Source: a virus
Direction: 5' to 3' (one strand)
IMG/VR virus record: IMGVR_UViG_3300025853_009719
Location: 1-38,964 of that record
DNA: 38,964 bases
Positions 30,197 through 38,166 of the stretch are shown piece after piece (positions within the stretch are counted from its first letter, which is position 1; every line of letters starts with the position of its first letter). Under the pieces are notes generated by a model, which saw only the letters and a program-made list of their open reading frames with translations, searched no databases and was not told where the DNA came from. The translations under genes were made by a program, and so were the position numbers.

Positions 30197-31752
30197 TCTT
30201 GTTCCAGTGCTTCGAGTTTAGATTCATCCAAGTCACTGTCATCTCTGTGATGTTCTTCCACTTCTTCGGTTTCAAACAAGTTAAAGAACTGTGTTTTACT
30301 GTTTACAGTTTTCTTACCAACTGCACCACGTGTGCCGATAATGCTTAACCAATAACGGTTGTAGTGTTCAATCAGTTCTTCAGCACGGCTTCTGTCACTG
30401 GTAGCAAAGATATCATCCACAATGTCACGGAAGAAGTTTCTGTCATAAGTCCTGAAAGCCTTTTTGTTGCTGGTAGTTGCTACTAACATTTCGGGATACA
30501 GGCCTGCGTCATATTGACGATTGGCTTCCTGTACAGCATACAAGTGAGTCCATACGTTGTGTCCCATTTGTAGTGTGTAACTGAAACTGTCCCAACTTGT
30601 ACGTCCTTCTTTGCCCAGTTTGTTCAAGTCGCCTGGCGCATAGATACAAACGTCTTTGGCTTTGAGACGTTCACTGATGGGACTTTCCAAGAATGATTCA
30701 AATATCCCGTCCTGTAGTATAGTGTCACGTAAAGGACGAAAATCTTTTGCATACTTTTTGTCGTCGATGCTGGGTTGCATCAAGTAACTCCACTTACTGC
30801 GGTCCTCTATGGTAACATCATAATAAATCTGTCCGTTGGCGCTGGCAAGGAAAGGACTGGCACAGTCAAAACTGATTGTAAAGTTTTCGTTATGGTACTT
30901 TCGGACTGCACGTTGAATGTCTGTAAGTAGAGTTGCCCACTCTAATTTGCTTGTGCCAAGAAAGTGCATCCAATCGTGCAGTCCCGGTTCCAATAATCCA
31001 TCGAACCTTAACGCAACAATACGGCGTAGTGCAAGGTGTACATCACACATATTCTGCCCACCCATTGCCCAACCTTCAAACGGCTGTGCGTGTTGTTTGG
31101 GATCACAGTAATGTTTCATTTGCTCGTACCAGTCATCTGCTTCGGCGTGTGTTTCGCCTTGCAGTACGTTTAAGAACTTACAGTTACCATTGCGGTTCTG
31201 CATAAAGTACTCGTTGTTGATGCTAGTGCCCGCCACTGCTTCTGCATATGTGGTAATGCCTGTTGCCTGTTGCCCTGCAGGACTACGAGCGACCCAAGCA
31301 GGAATATCAAGGATCATGCCACGATCCATGTAAGCATCCATCCACTCTAATACTTGCTTACGTTTTTTAGCAGCCTGTGGGCAGTTAGGATCTTTCCAGT
31401 TGCCTTCCCAGACACCTTTACCAATCTGAAAGCCACCGCTATCGCCCAACACAAATGCGTTTTTACGATTTCGATTACGCACCATGTCATCACGCCCACC
31501 AATCTTGTTCAAGTTCAAGTCTGCGTGTCCTGCTGAATACAAACTCCAATGATAGGTAAAGTAGCCTTCATTTTTGTTCATCCAGTTTAAGCCTTCTACT
31601 CCATTTTCAAAGTCTTGGGGTACTCGTGCTGGATCAATGTAGTTAGGGTCTAACTGTTGTTTGCTAACATCTCTGCTGTAAAAACTACTGAGCGCAGGTA
31701 AGAATACTGCGTAGTCTTTTTGTTTTTGTGTTAAATCGTCTTTAGTTGGCAT
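30193..31752 (-). CDS. dpdA: DpdA-like DNA guanine transglycosylase
   Basis: 519 residues. Swaps guanine in DNA for a 7-deazaguanine base. It keeps the signature of the tRNA-guanine transglycosylase fold: LGDSGGFQI at 102-110 (Asp104), FLNVLQGET at 193-201, WAMGGQN around 229-235, and FTISFDCASPF at 291-301, where Asp296 fits the nucleophile. The usual four-Cys/His zinc site of tRNA enzymes is not clear. DpdA proteins are known from phages that carry FolE, QueD and QueE. It ends ATGA with the oxygenase and its start overlaps the clamp-side gene. Confidence 0.9.
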   Translation of the reverse strand: MPTKDDLTQKQKDYAVFLPALSSFYSRDVSKQQLDPNYIDPARVPQDFENGVEGLNWMNKNEGYFTYHWSLYSAGHADLNLNKIGGRDDMVRNRNRKNAFVLGDSGGFQIGKGVWEGNWKDPNCPQAAKKRKQVLEWMDAYMDRGMILDIPAWVARSPAGQQATGITTYAEAVAGTSINNEYFMQNRNGNCKFLNVLQGETHAEADDWYEQMKHYCDPKQHAQPFEGWAMGGQNMCDVHLALRRIVALRFDGLLEPGLHDWMHFLGTSKLEWATLLTDIQRAVRKYHNENFTISFDCASPFLASANGQIYYDVTIEDRSKWSYLMQPSIDDKKYAKDFRPLRDTILQDGIFESFLESPISERLKAKDVCIYAPGDLNKLGKEGRTSWDSFSYTLQMGHNVWTHLYAVQEANRQYDAGLYPEMLVATTSNKKAFRTYDRNFFRDIVDDIFATSDRSRAEELIEHYNRYWLSIIGTRGAVGKKTVNSKTQFFNLFETEEVEEHHRDDSDLDESKLEALEQE

Positions 31753-31930
31753 TTAGTGCGTACCAAGTTTGTTCTTCTGGTGTTAGTTCACATTCTAATT
31801 CTTTTATACGATCCTTAATCACGCTGATAGCAGTATAAATGTGTCCACTATCTTCTGGCATAATCTTATTCTTGAGCACACTGATTTCTTGTTGTAAAAC
31901 TTTCAGCGTGACTAAGGTATCATAATTCAT
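31742..31930 (-). CDS. Small helical phage protein
   Basis: 62 residues, function unknown. LVTLKVLQQEISVLKNKIM and AISVIKDRIKELECELTPEE form two helices with coiled-coil character. Starts in a TAATG overlap with the clamp gene and its end overlaps dpdA, which links the replication block to the modification gene. Confidence 0.72.
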   Translation of the reverse strand: MNYDTLVTLKVLQQEISVLKNKIMPEDSGHIYTAISVIKDRIKELECELTPEEQTWYALNAN

Positions 31931-32661
31931 TATTTTGTCTGTGCTGGCAGAATATAGTTATATTCGGCAATGCCACTGTCTACTGTAATCATTGCGGCAC
32001 CTTCATCACTGATTTTAAATGTCTTATCACCGGGCAAGTTTAAAATGCTGATTACAACTGCTACAGGCCATGCCCACGATTTACTGAGTGTACCGCTGAC
32101 ATCAGTTTGGAACACAAAGTTACCTGCGTGACTGCTATGGTCACCAAAGAAAAACTTCAAGTCCGTGCCTTCTGTACGAGCAGTAAACGTAGTTTCTTCA
32201 CTGTTGGCCTGTGCCTGAAACTTGAGACGCTGAATACTGGCCACGCTGGGCACAATGTCTACATTCCACTTTACACCTTTAAACTTAACAGTTTTAAGTT
32301 TATCAGAAATGATTTCACTAGCCATAAAACGATAGTCGTTTTTAAAGTCTCCTGCTTTGTTTTCAAAGTGTACACCTACTGGAACACTTTCACCATTGCG
32401 GTCTTGACGTGCGACTGCAATGCTGGCGTCTTCTCGATATTCTGGAATATTAAGAATAGTGTTTAGTTTGCCCAAGTTAGGCATACCAAACGTGCCAATA
32501 AAGTCTGCAACTACTCCTTTGAATTTGGCTTGAACGATAACACTGCGGTCTTCTGCTAGTGCTTCTAATGCCGTTTCACTGTCGCTGCCTACAATTTTTA
32601 CTAGGTCAATTACACCTAAACCATGTGTGTGTTGTACTATATCTTGTAAGTGATCTTTCAT
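31930..32661 (-). CDS. 45: Probable sliding clamp (gp45-like)
   Basis: 243 residues, close to T4 gp45 (228). Built of repeated strand-rich segments: LGKLNTILNIPEYRED, LKTVKFKGVKWNVDI, LKFFFGDHSSHAGNFVF and ISDEGAAMITVDSGIAEYNYILPA, the last typical of clamp C-terminal strands. It would encircle DNA and hold the polymerase; in T4 it also activates late transcription. Identification rests on length, fold impression and position near the polymerase. gp44, gp62 and regA, its usual neighbours, are not in the window. Confidence 0.7.
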   Translation of the reverse strand: MKDHLQDIVQHTHGLGVIDLVKIVGSDSETALEALAEDRSVIVQAKFKGVVADFIGTFGMPNLGKLNTILNIPEYREDASIAVARQDRNGESVPVGVHFENKAGDFKNDYRFMASEIISDKLKTVKFKGVKWNVDIVPSVASIQRLKFQAQANSEETTFTARTEGTDLKFFFGDHSSHAGNFVFQTDVSGTLSKSWAWPVAVVISILNLPGDKTFKISDEGAAMITVDSGIAEYNYILPAQTK

Positions 32662-33788
32662 TTGTTCATCCTTAAAATGTTTATTTTTTTCTCTAATACA
32701 TGAGGTTCATACATCCCAGACATAATATTTTCTGCTGTATCGACTCCAAGTTGTATTGCTAACTGTTTTAATCTTGCTACTTGTTGCTTATTATATACTT
32801 TTGTGGGACCTGTGTCAAGATTTTCAAATCCTTGTCTTTTATGAATTGATACCTTAGGCTGACCAATTTTCATTGAAACCATACTTCCTGGTTTTTCTAT
32901 TTCTACCCAACTATGTTTTTCAATTTCATCACAGTAAAACTCGGTTAAACCGAATCCAATTTCTGAAAATAATTTGTTGAGCGCTTTCTTAGTTACCCAC
33001 GATCGTTCGCCTTTTTCAGCAAACTGTGCTCCTATAACTTTATCACAGTCATTGAAACTAAAAATCATTTTGCCACCTGGCTTTAATACTTCGAAACAAC
33101 TTTTTAGATAAATTTCTATTTCGTTTATGAATAGAAAATCAAATACCGCCCAACTAAAAATAAATCCAATTTGATTTTTGGGTAAAGCTGATAAATTATA
33201 TTCGTTTATTTTTTCCCTTGTCTGTCCATTACGACTACCGATTAAATATGATCTTATCCTTCTACTAAATTGGCGGGTATATTTTAATTTTGTTGCTTCT
33301 AAATATTCTGGATGTATGTCTACCAAATATAATGGATCGCAACCCACTAAGTTATCTGTCCAAGTGCCTTCGCCAGGCCCAATCTCTAAACAAGGATATC
33401 TCCAGTCTGTTTTAGTTCTAATTTTACTACCTAGTTGTTCTTTAAATTTATCTGACACATTTATAGATCGAAATTGTTTGTCTTCGTGAACACTTTGGGA
33501 TGGACCTAAAACTTTTTTTCCTTCTAATTCATACCCTAATGTTAGCATGACATTTGATTTATTTTCAATTTCTTCTTCTATATCTTTTAAAAAATTTTCA
33601 AATTTTAAAGATGTTAAATGGTCAATTTCTTTAATTTCGTTTTGTAATTCTATCAATCTGTTGTGAGTTAGTGCTACACCTTCCCACAATTTAAATTCAT
33701 TTATTAAGTTATTTAGAGTCGTAGTTAGTTTGTTGTTAAAATATTCTTCCATCCGCAATTTTAAATCAACTAACTCAGACAACTTCAT
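32658..33788 (-). CDS. SAM-dependent methyltransferase inserted in replication block
   Basis: 376 residues. Residues 1-80 are coiled-coil like. CLEIGPGEGTWTDN at 133-146 is the SAM-binding loop, LYLVDIHPEYLEATK the following acidic strand, and FEVLKPGGKMIFSFND the late motif of class I methyltransferases. The target is unknown. It is clearly more AT rich than the polymerase and clamp and separates them, so it looks like a later insertion. ATGA overlap with the clamp ATG. Confidence 0.8.
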   Translation of the reverse strand: MKLSELVDLKLRMEEYFNNKLTTTLNNLINEFKLWEGVALTHNRLIELQNEIKEIDHLTSLKFENFLKDIEEEIENKSNVMLTLGYELEGKKVLGPSQSVHEDKQFRSINVSDKFKEQLGSKIRTKTDWRYPCLEIGPGEGTWTDNLVGCDPLYLVDIHPEYLEATKLKYTRQFSRRIRSYLIGSRNGQTREKINEYNLSALPKNQIGFIFSWAVFDFLFINEIEIYLKSCFEVLKPGGKMIFSFNDCDKVIGAQFAEKGERSWVTKKALNKLFSEIGFGLTEFYCDEIEKHSWVEIEKPGSMVSMKIGQPKVSIHKRQGFENLDTGPTKVYNKQQVARLKQLAIQLGVDTAENIMSGMYEPHVLEKKINILRMNK

Positions 33789-33802
33789 CTCTTATTTAGA
33801 TT

Positions 33803-36475
33803 TTATTCGAAACTAAACAATGTATCAAATGTAGTATTGATATCTGTGTTTTCAGCAATTTGCCATTCCAACACACCCAACAAGTTTTCTACTTTTTGGT
33901 CTACAATAGTGGACTCCATTGTGCTGTCGTCAAACGGCAAGTCTTTGAACCATTGCGGGATATGTGTTTCATCTGTGGGATAAGCAACACTGGTGTATTT
34001 AAGTGGATTATCTTTGAGTTTGCACACAATCACTTTCATACCGTCAACAATTTGGATACTAAACTTGTCACTGTGCATACGACATAAGTTGTTCCAGTTC
34101 ATTGCGGCACGAACGTGTCCGGGCATGTTGGCTTTACCTAATCTTTTTTCTTCTGCGGTATACTTGGTCAGGTTGTTAACACGCTTGGGCGTACCTTTTT
34201 CCCATGGAGGACGTTCTTGAAACTCATACTTGAATTCACGCACACGTTCGATAATATCTTCTTTGCCGCTGCCTGTTAACACCTTTAATAAGATTTCACT
34301 TAAGAAGTCTTGTACAACCTTAGGAGTATCCGAACGCTTCAAGTCCAGGCCCATGGCTTTTACTTCACCAGGGTTGCCTTTGATATCTTTGCGTTTGCCT
34401 TCTTTGTCATAGATTAGTGCGGCATAGCGTTTCTTTTTAATAAACAAACCTTTACTAGCCACAATCTCTCTACCGCCTCGGATAATGCTGCCGTTCTCTC
34501 TTGGACAGTGAAAGGCACGTTCCATAAATGCTGGGAAACTTTCATTTACTTGGTCAGCAATGTTGTCGTAGACTTGGATAGCAATGTCTTTGTTCCACTG
34601 CATACGTCCTGCTTCAACATCTTCTTTTACTATTGGCCAAGCACTGAAATACACAGAGTCAGTGTCGCCATAGATAACACTTTTGCCTACGTGGTCGTAC
34701 TCGCCAGTGATTGCTTCATTGACAAATGCATCCATGTGCTTGGCAATTACCCTGCCACACAGTGTGGTACTCTGTCCGATCCTGTGGTCGAAAAACCTAC
34801 AACCCGGATTCAAAATAGCACCATACAAACTGTTCAAGTTAATCTTTTTAACTAACTGTCGCTTGTCCCAGTACTCAATGTCTGCTTCGTTACCTTCTGC
34901 AATACAGTCTTTAAGTTTGGCCTGCATCTGTTTACGTTCAGCATACCAACGTTCCAGCAAGCCAGGCACAATACCTTTGCGTTCAATTGTAAAGATAGTG
35001 CCATTGGCACTGAGTACCCAGGGCTTGTTGCTGTCAAAGATTAAGCGCCAAACGTCTGCGGCACTGACAACATCACTGGTACCATCCTGTTCCCAATCAA
35101 TTGTAAGTTCAACTGTGGGATCACCTTTCATGACTGCTTCATATTCAAGACTGCCAAACAGACCTTCCCAAGCACCAGCAAAACTAGTACCTCCAGTCAT
35201 TTTGTCTTGAATAAACTTTTTAGTCATTACGGGTCGGATCTGTCCGACGATGGTTTCTGGTCCCATGTTGAGCGCTCTAATAGCCGAGGGATAGAGCGAG
35301 TTGATGTCAATGGCTCCGATGTATTCGTGGATGCCTGTTTTGGGATAAGCAACATAGGCACCTGCCGCTGTTGTTTCTTCCCCCTCATCTCTGTTCTTTC
35401 TGTTAGGTACGACCAGTCCTTGGCTGTGTGCTTCATTGATAATTGCCTGCTCCGTGGTTGCTACTGCGCCCATTGTGGTCTGCAACAATACTGTGTTGTC
35501 ATGTGCAATGGTGTTAGCCAAGTCTAGAAAGCGGAGTTTCTTGTCCAGTTTTGCTAACAGTCGAGTATCCTGTCTGTTGTATTCAATAAATGTGTCAAAG
35601 TCTTTATTGTACAACTGATCCAGTGTGCCTTCATAGGCAGTTTTACGTTCTTCTAGTTCATATTCGCCGATGGCATCCAAACTGTAACTATGGCGTTCTT
35701 CATAGGTATACTTGCGATACAGTTGCATATAGTCCATATGTACACGGCCGATTAAGTCAAACGTAATGTTTGTGGCACCAAAGCGTTCAAATTCACGTTG
35801 TTTGGGAAACTGTCCCCACAAACAAAGTCTGCGTGTATCGTCTTTGCTGAGCACACGAGTAATGCGTCCCACGGTATAAGGAATGTCGAAGCCTTCACTG
35901 TTCCAACCTGACAGGATGTCAGCATCATCAACTAAGTCTAAGAATGTGTTTAATAAGTCTTCTTCTCTGTCAAACAAGAAACAGTCACTATGCCTATTAC
36001 AAATTTCTTCTGCGGTTTCCCAACTCATCGACTTGGGCGGAATAGCCAGTGTAACTAACTTGTCCATCCAATCCAAGTACACACTGATAGCAGTGATAGC
36101 GTTGAATGGATCCTCGGGTTTACTGAATCCACGTTCGGGATCAAAGTCTACCTCAATATCGAAAAATGCTGTCTGTAGTTTTGGGGGTTCTGCGCCAAGA
36201 AAGTTTGTGGCCAAGCATCTAAACACTGGCTTGAAGTCGCTTTCCCAAAGACGCTTGCTGCCTTGGATACGCATTTCTTTTTGAAACTCTTTGCCGTTGC
36301 GTGTTGTAAACTTGCTTACAGGCGTGCCATAGATAGTACGATACTTGCCCTTGGGATCGTCATAGTAAAACGTATAATCAGCCGCAAACTCTTGATAGCG
36401 GCGTTCGCCGTTAACACGTTCTACTACGTGAATCCTGTCACGTTGTTTATCAAATAATGCGTCTACGTATGACAT
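33803..36475 (-). CDS. 43: DNA polymerase, family B (T4 gp43 type)
   Basis: 890 residues, matching T4 gp43 (898). Exonuclease motifs: FFDIEVDFD at 104-112, SGWNSEGFDIPY at 189-200 and YNRQDTRLL at 299-307. Polymerase motifs: A DINSLYPS at 390-397, B KKINLNSLYGA at 543-553, and C YGDTDSVY at 602-609, all with their metal-binding Asp and substrate residues intact. A replicative, proofreading enzyme. A C-terminus ending DTLFSFE fits a clamp-binding peptide. Preceded one base by the small membrane protein gene. Confidence 0.97.
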   Translation of the reverse strand: MSYVDALFDKQRDRIHVVERVNGERRYQEFAADYTFYYDDPKGKYRTIYGTPVSKFTTRNGKEFQKEMRIQGSKRLWESDFKPVFRCLATNFLGAEPPKLQTAFFDIEVDFDPERGFSKPEDPFNAITAISVYLDWMDKLVTLAIPPKSMSWETAEEICNRHSDCFLFDREEDLLNTFLDLVDDADILSGWNSEGFDIPYTVGRITRVLSKDDTRRLCLWGQFPKQREFERFGATNITFDLIGRVHMDYMQLYRKYTYEERHSYSLDAIGEYELEERKTAYEGTLDQLYNKDFDTFIEYNRQDTRLLAKLDKKLRFLDLANTIAHDNTVLLQTTMGAVATTEQAIINEAHSQGLVVPNRKNRDEGEETTAAGAYVAYPKTGIHEYIGAIDINSLYPSAIRALNMGPETIVGQIRPVMTKKFIQDKMTGGTSFAGAWEGLFGSLEYEAVMKGDPTVELTIDWEQDGTSDVVSAADVWRLIFDSNKPWVLSANGTIFTIERKGIVPGLLERWYAERKQMQAKLKDCIAEGNEADIEYWDKRQLVKKINLNSLYGAILNPGCRFFDHRIGQSTTLCGRVIAKHMDAFVNEAITGEYDHVGKSVIYGDTDSVYFSAWPIVKEDVEAGRMQWNKDIAIQVYDNIADQVNESFPAFMERAFHCPRENGSIIRGGREIVASKGLFIKKKRYAALIYDKEGKRKDIKGNPGEVKAMGLDLKRSDTPKVVQDFLSEILLKVLTGSGKEDIIERVREFKYEFQERPPWEKGTPKRVNNLTKYTAEEKRLGKANMPGHVRAAMNWNNLCRMHSDKFSIQIVDGMKVIVCKLKDNPLKYTSVAYPTDETHIPQWFKDLPFDDSTMESTIVDQKVENLLGVLEWQIAENTDINTTFDTLFSFE

Positions 36476-36476
36476 C

Positions 36477-36782
36477 TTACTTCATTAATAATAACTTAAT
36501 TAGCCCGGTCATGTCAATGATTGCGAGCAGGGTGTAATTTCCAAAAAGTCCAAAACTACCTCGAGTATAAGCACACCATGCACCTATAACGCAGCCTGTG
36601 ATAAATGCACAGTACAAAGGTATAAATGGAATATTAGGTACAGTATAAGCGTAAGTTATAGCACAGCCTATACTGATTGCCCACGCAGTCATCTCTAAAC
36701 AGAAACGAAAAGGATGGCTACTCCAATCCTTTGCGATAAACTGTTGCGTGCCTGACCACCAAGCACCAAATGCTTTGGTCAA
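36477..36782 (-). CDS. Small integral membrane protein
   Basis: 101 residues. Three hydrophobic segments: about 30-48 (MTAWAISIGCAITYAYT), 53-70 (FIPLYCAFITGCVIGAW) and 79-98 (FGNYTLLAIIDMTGLIKLLL), after a Trp-rich amphipathic start. Function unknown; holin-like topology is possible but it lies in the replication block, so I do not call it a holin. ATGA overlap with dsbA. Confidence 0.75.
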   Translation of the reverse strand: MTKAFGAWWSGTQQFIAKDWSSHPFRFCLEMTAWAISIGCAITYAYTVPNIPFIPLYCAFITGCVIGAWCAYTRGSFGLFGNYTLLAIIDMTGLIKLLLMK

Positions 36783-37045
36783 AGTGTTTTGCCTACAGTT
36801 TCCAAAATAGTGTTTAGTTCGTCGTGGTCGCGATTGGTTTCACCCAATTTAGATTTATGTGCAATCTTTACTGCTTTTTTAAGTGTTGCAGGTTTAATTT
36901 CTAATTCTTCTGCGATTGCCTTGATAGTATCATTCAAACCTGCGTTGAGATCTTCAATTTCTTGCATGACAGTCATGCCTTCGTTGATTAGTTGTGTAAG
37001 TTTGATTTTGGCTTCTGCGTTAAATGTACGGGTGTAGTCTGACAT
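36779..37045 (-). CDS. dsbA: dsDNA-binding protein, DsbA-like
   Basis: 88 residues, the size of T4 DsbA (89). LNAGLNDTIKAIAEELEIKPATLKKAVKIAHKSK has the helix-turn-helix spread of that protein, and the C-terminal EVGKT-like end (ILETVGKTL) is conserved in marine relatives I recall. T4 DsbA binds DNA near late promoters and modulates late transcription. It has its own promoter at 37063-37091 and GGAG site. Confidence 0.8.
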   Translation of the reverse strand: MSDYTRTFNAEAKIKLTQLINEGMTVMQEIEDLNAGLNDTIKAIAEELEIKPATLKKAVKIAHKSKLGETNRDHDELNTILETVGKTL

Positions 37046-37062
37046 GTGTTCTCCTTGACTGT

Positions 37063-37091
37063 ATTATACTGTTATTCGTCTGTGAAATCAA
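37063..37091 (-). promoter_or_regulatory. Promoter before dsbA
   Basis: Minus strand: TTGATT (37091-37086), 17-base spacer, TATAAT (37068-37063), then AAGGAG and the ATG at 37045. The -35 lies in the last codons of the upstream gene. It can drive the whole replication block. Confidence 0.65.
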
Positions 37092-38166
37092 TTGATTTGG
37101 TCCAACAGTTTACTCTTTCTGCTGGTGGATAATTATTGTTATCAAAAACAATCCCCATAAAGTCCCAATGTGCTTCACATCTACTCATTTTAAGTAATTG
37201 AGCATCTCTTGCTTCTATAAGTTGTTCTGAATCAGAGTCTGGATTAATTTGAATCTCTTTAATGTGTTCTTTCCAAAATAACGGAATATCCTCTAAACTA
37301 AATTTATAGTCTGTGCCGGCGCCATCTTCTGCAAAGAAACTTTCCATTTGTGGGTTAATGTTTACTGCGCCTTCTTCACGCTGATCAAAACCGTATTTAA
37401 TTGTCATAGATTTATCAAAAAATCCTGCAGGAATTTCCAATGGTGGAGCTATATCTGCACCTATACGAACATGAGCGTATCCATCATAGTGCCTAAATTG
37501 TTCTTTGGTTGGACAATATATTTTACAAACAGGCAAACTGAGTTGATTCCAATCTTCAGTCCTGTAAAAAATGTTTTTATTATTCTTAATTTTTTGTACG
37601 TATTCATTAAAAAGGCCTTTTTTCATAACACGCAGTGCATCATTGCTACCTAAAACGTACCATGTAAAATGTTTATTTTCAGTTATGCCTTCTGGGTTAA
37701 AATAAAAACTACATCTTGCAAGTTCTGGATAATGACTTGTAAAAAAAACTGCATTTGGGTCCGAATCATTTTTAACAAGTTCTAATCCTTCTTTGAACAG
37801 TTCGATATCAGTATCCATAAAGATATGATCTTCGTTCCCAGCTGGAAAAATTAACTCATCGTCCTCAGCATTAACTAAATCTGCCATTTCCTGCCATTGC
37901 TCATAGTGATTGCACCGATACCAGTTTATAACTGTTTTATCTGCAGGAAAGTTTTCTCGGATCCAATCTTCAAATTCCTTTTCTTTACCAGCACAACCAT
38001 CTGCCAGTTCAAAGTTAAAGATCCATTTAGAAGTCACTTCATCTAACGGGCGGAAACTGGCTAAACTATATTTGGCTACATCTAGTCTATCGTCTGTACG
38101 TAAATGATATCTAGGTTGTGGCGTAAGCCTAATGTCACTAATTTTGCAATTAAACCATACAATCAT
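37072..38166 (-). CDS. Unknown protein, carbohydrate-related by context
   Basis: 364 residues, no family firmly recognised. A stretch INWYRCNHYEQWQEMADLVN, then DELIFPAGNEDHIFMDTDIE, which has acidic motifs of the kind seen in glycosyltransferase-A or nucleotide-sugar enzymes, but I find no clear DxD site in the right place. Rich in Asp, Asn and Phe. Its ATG overlaps the stop of the aldolase-like gene (ATGA), so it acts with it. AT-rich, accessory-like. Confidence 0.68.
   Translation of the reverse strand: MIVWFNCKISDIRLTPQPRYHLRTDDRLDVAKYSLASFRPLDEVTSKWIFNFELADGCAGKEKEFEDWIRENFPADKTVINWYRCNHYEQWQEMADLVNAEDDELIFPAGNEDHIFMDTDIELFKEGLELVKNDSDPNAVFFTSHYPELARCSFYFNPEGITENKHFTWYVLGSNDALRVMKKGLFNEYVQKIKNNKNIFYRTEDWNQLSLPVCKIYCPTKEQFRHYDGYAHVRIGADIAPPLEIPAGFFDKSMTIKYGFDQREEGAVNINPQMESFFAEDGAGTDYKFSLEDIPLFWKEHIKEIQINPDSDSEQLIEARDAQLLKMSRCEAHWDFMGIVFDNNNYPPAERVNCWTKSIDFTDE

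Noticed and set aside
33790-33802. CTAAATA box before the methyltransferase as a late promoter
   Set aside because: It lies only a few bases from the ATG and partly overlaps the ribosome-site position, so a chance match in AT-rich DNA is more likely.
34683-35210. 175-residue plus-strand open frame inside the polymerase gene
   Set aside because: It lies wholly inside the clearly coding gp43 gene, with no promoter or ribosome site and no recognisable domain; it reflects codon bias on the opposite strand.
36477-36782. Calling the small membrane protein a holin
   Set aside because: Topology would allow it, but it sits between dsbA and the polymerase with no endolysin nearby.
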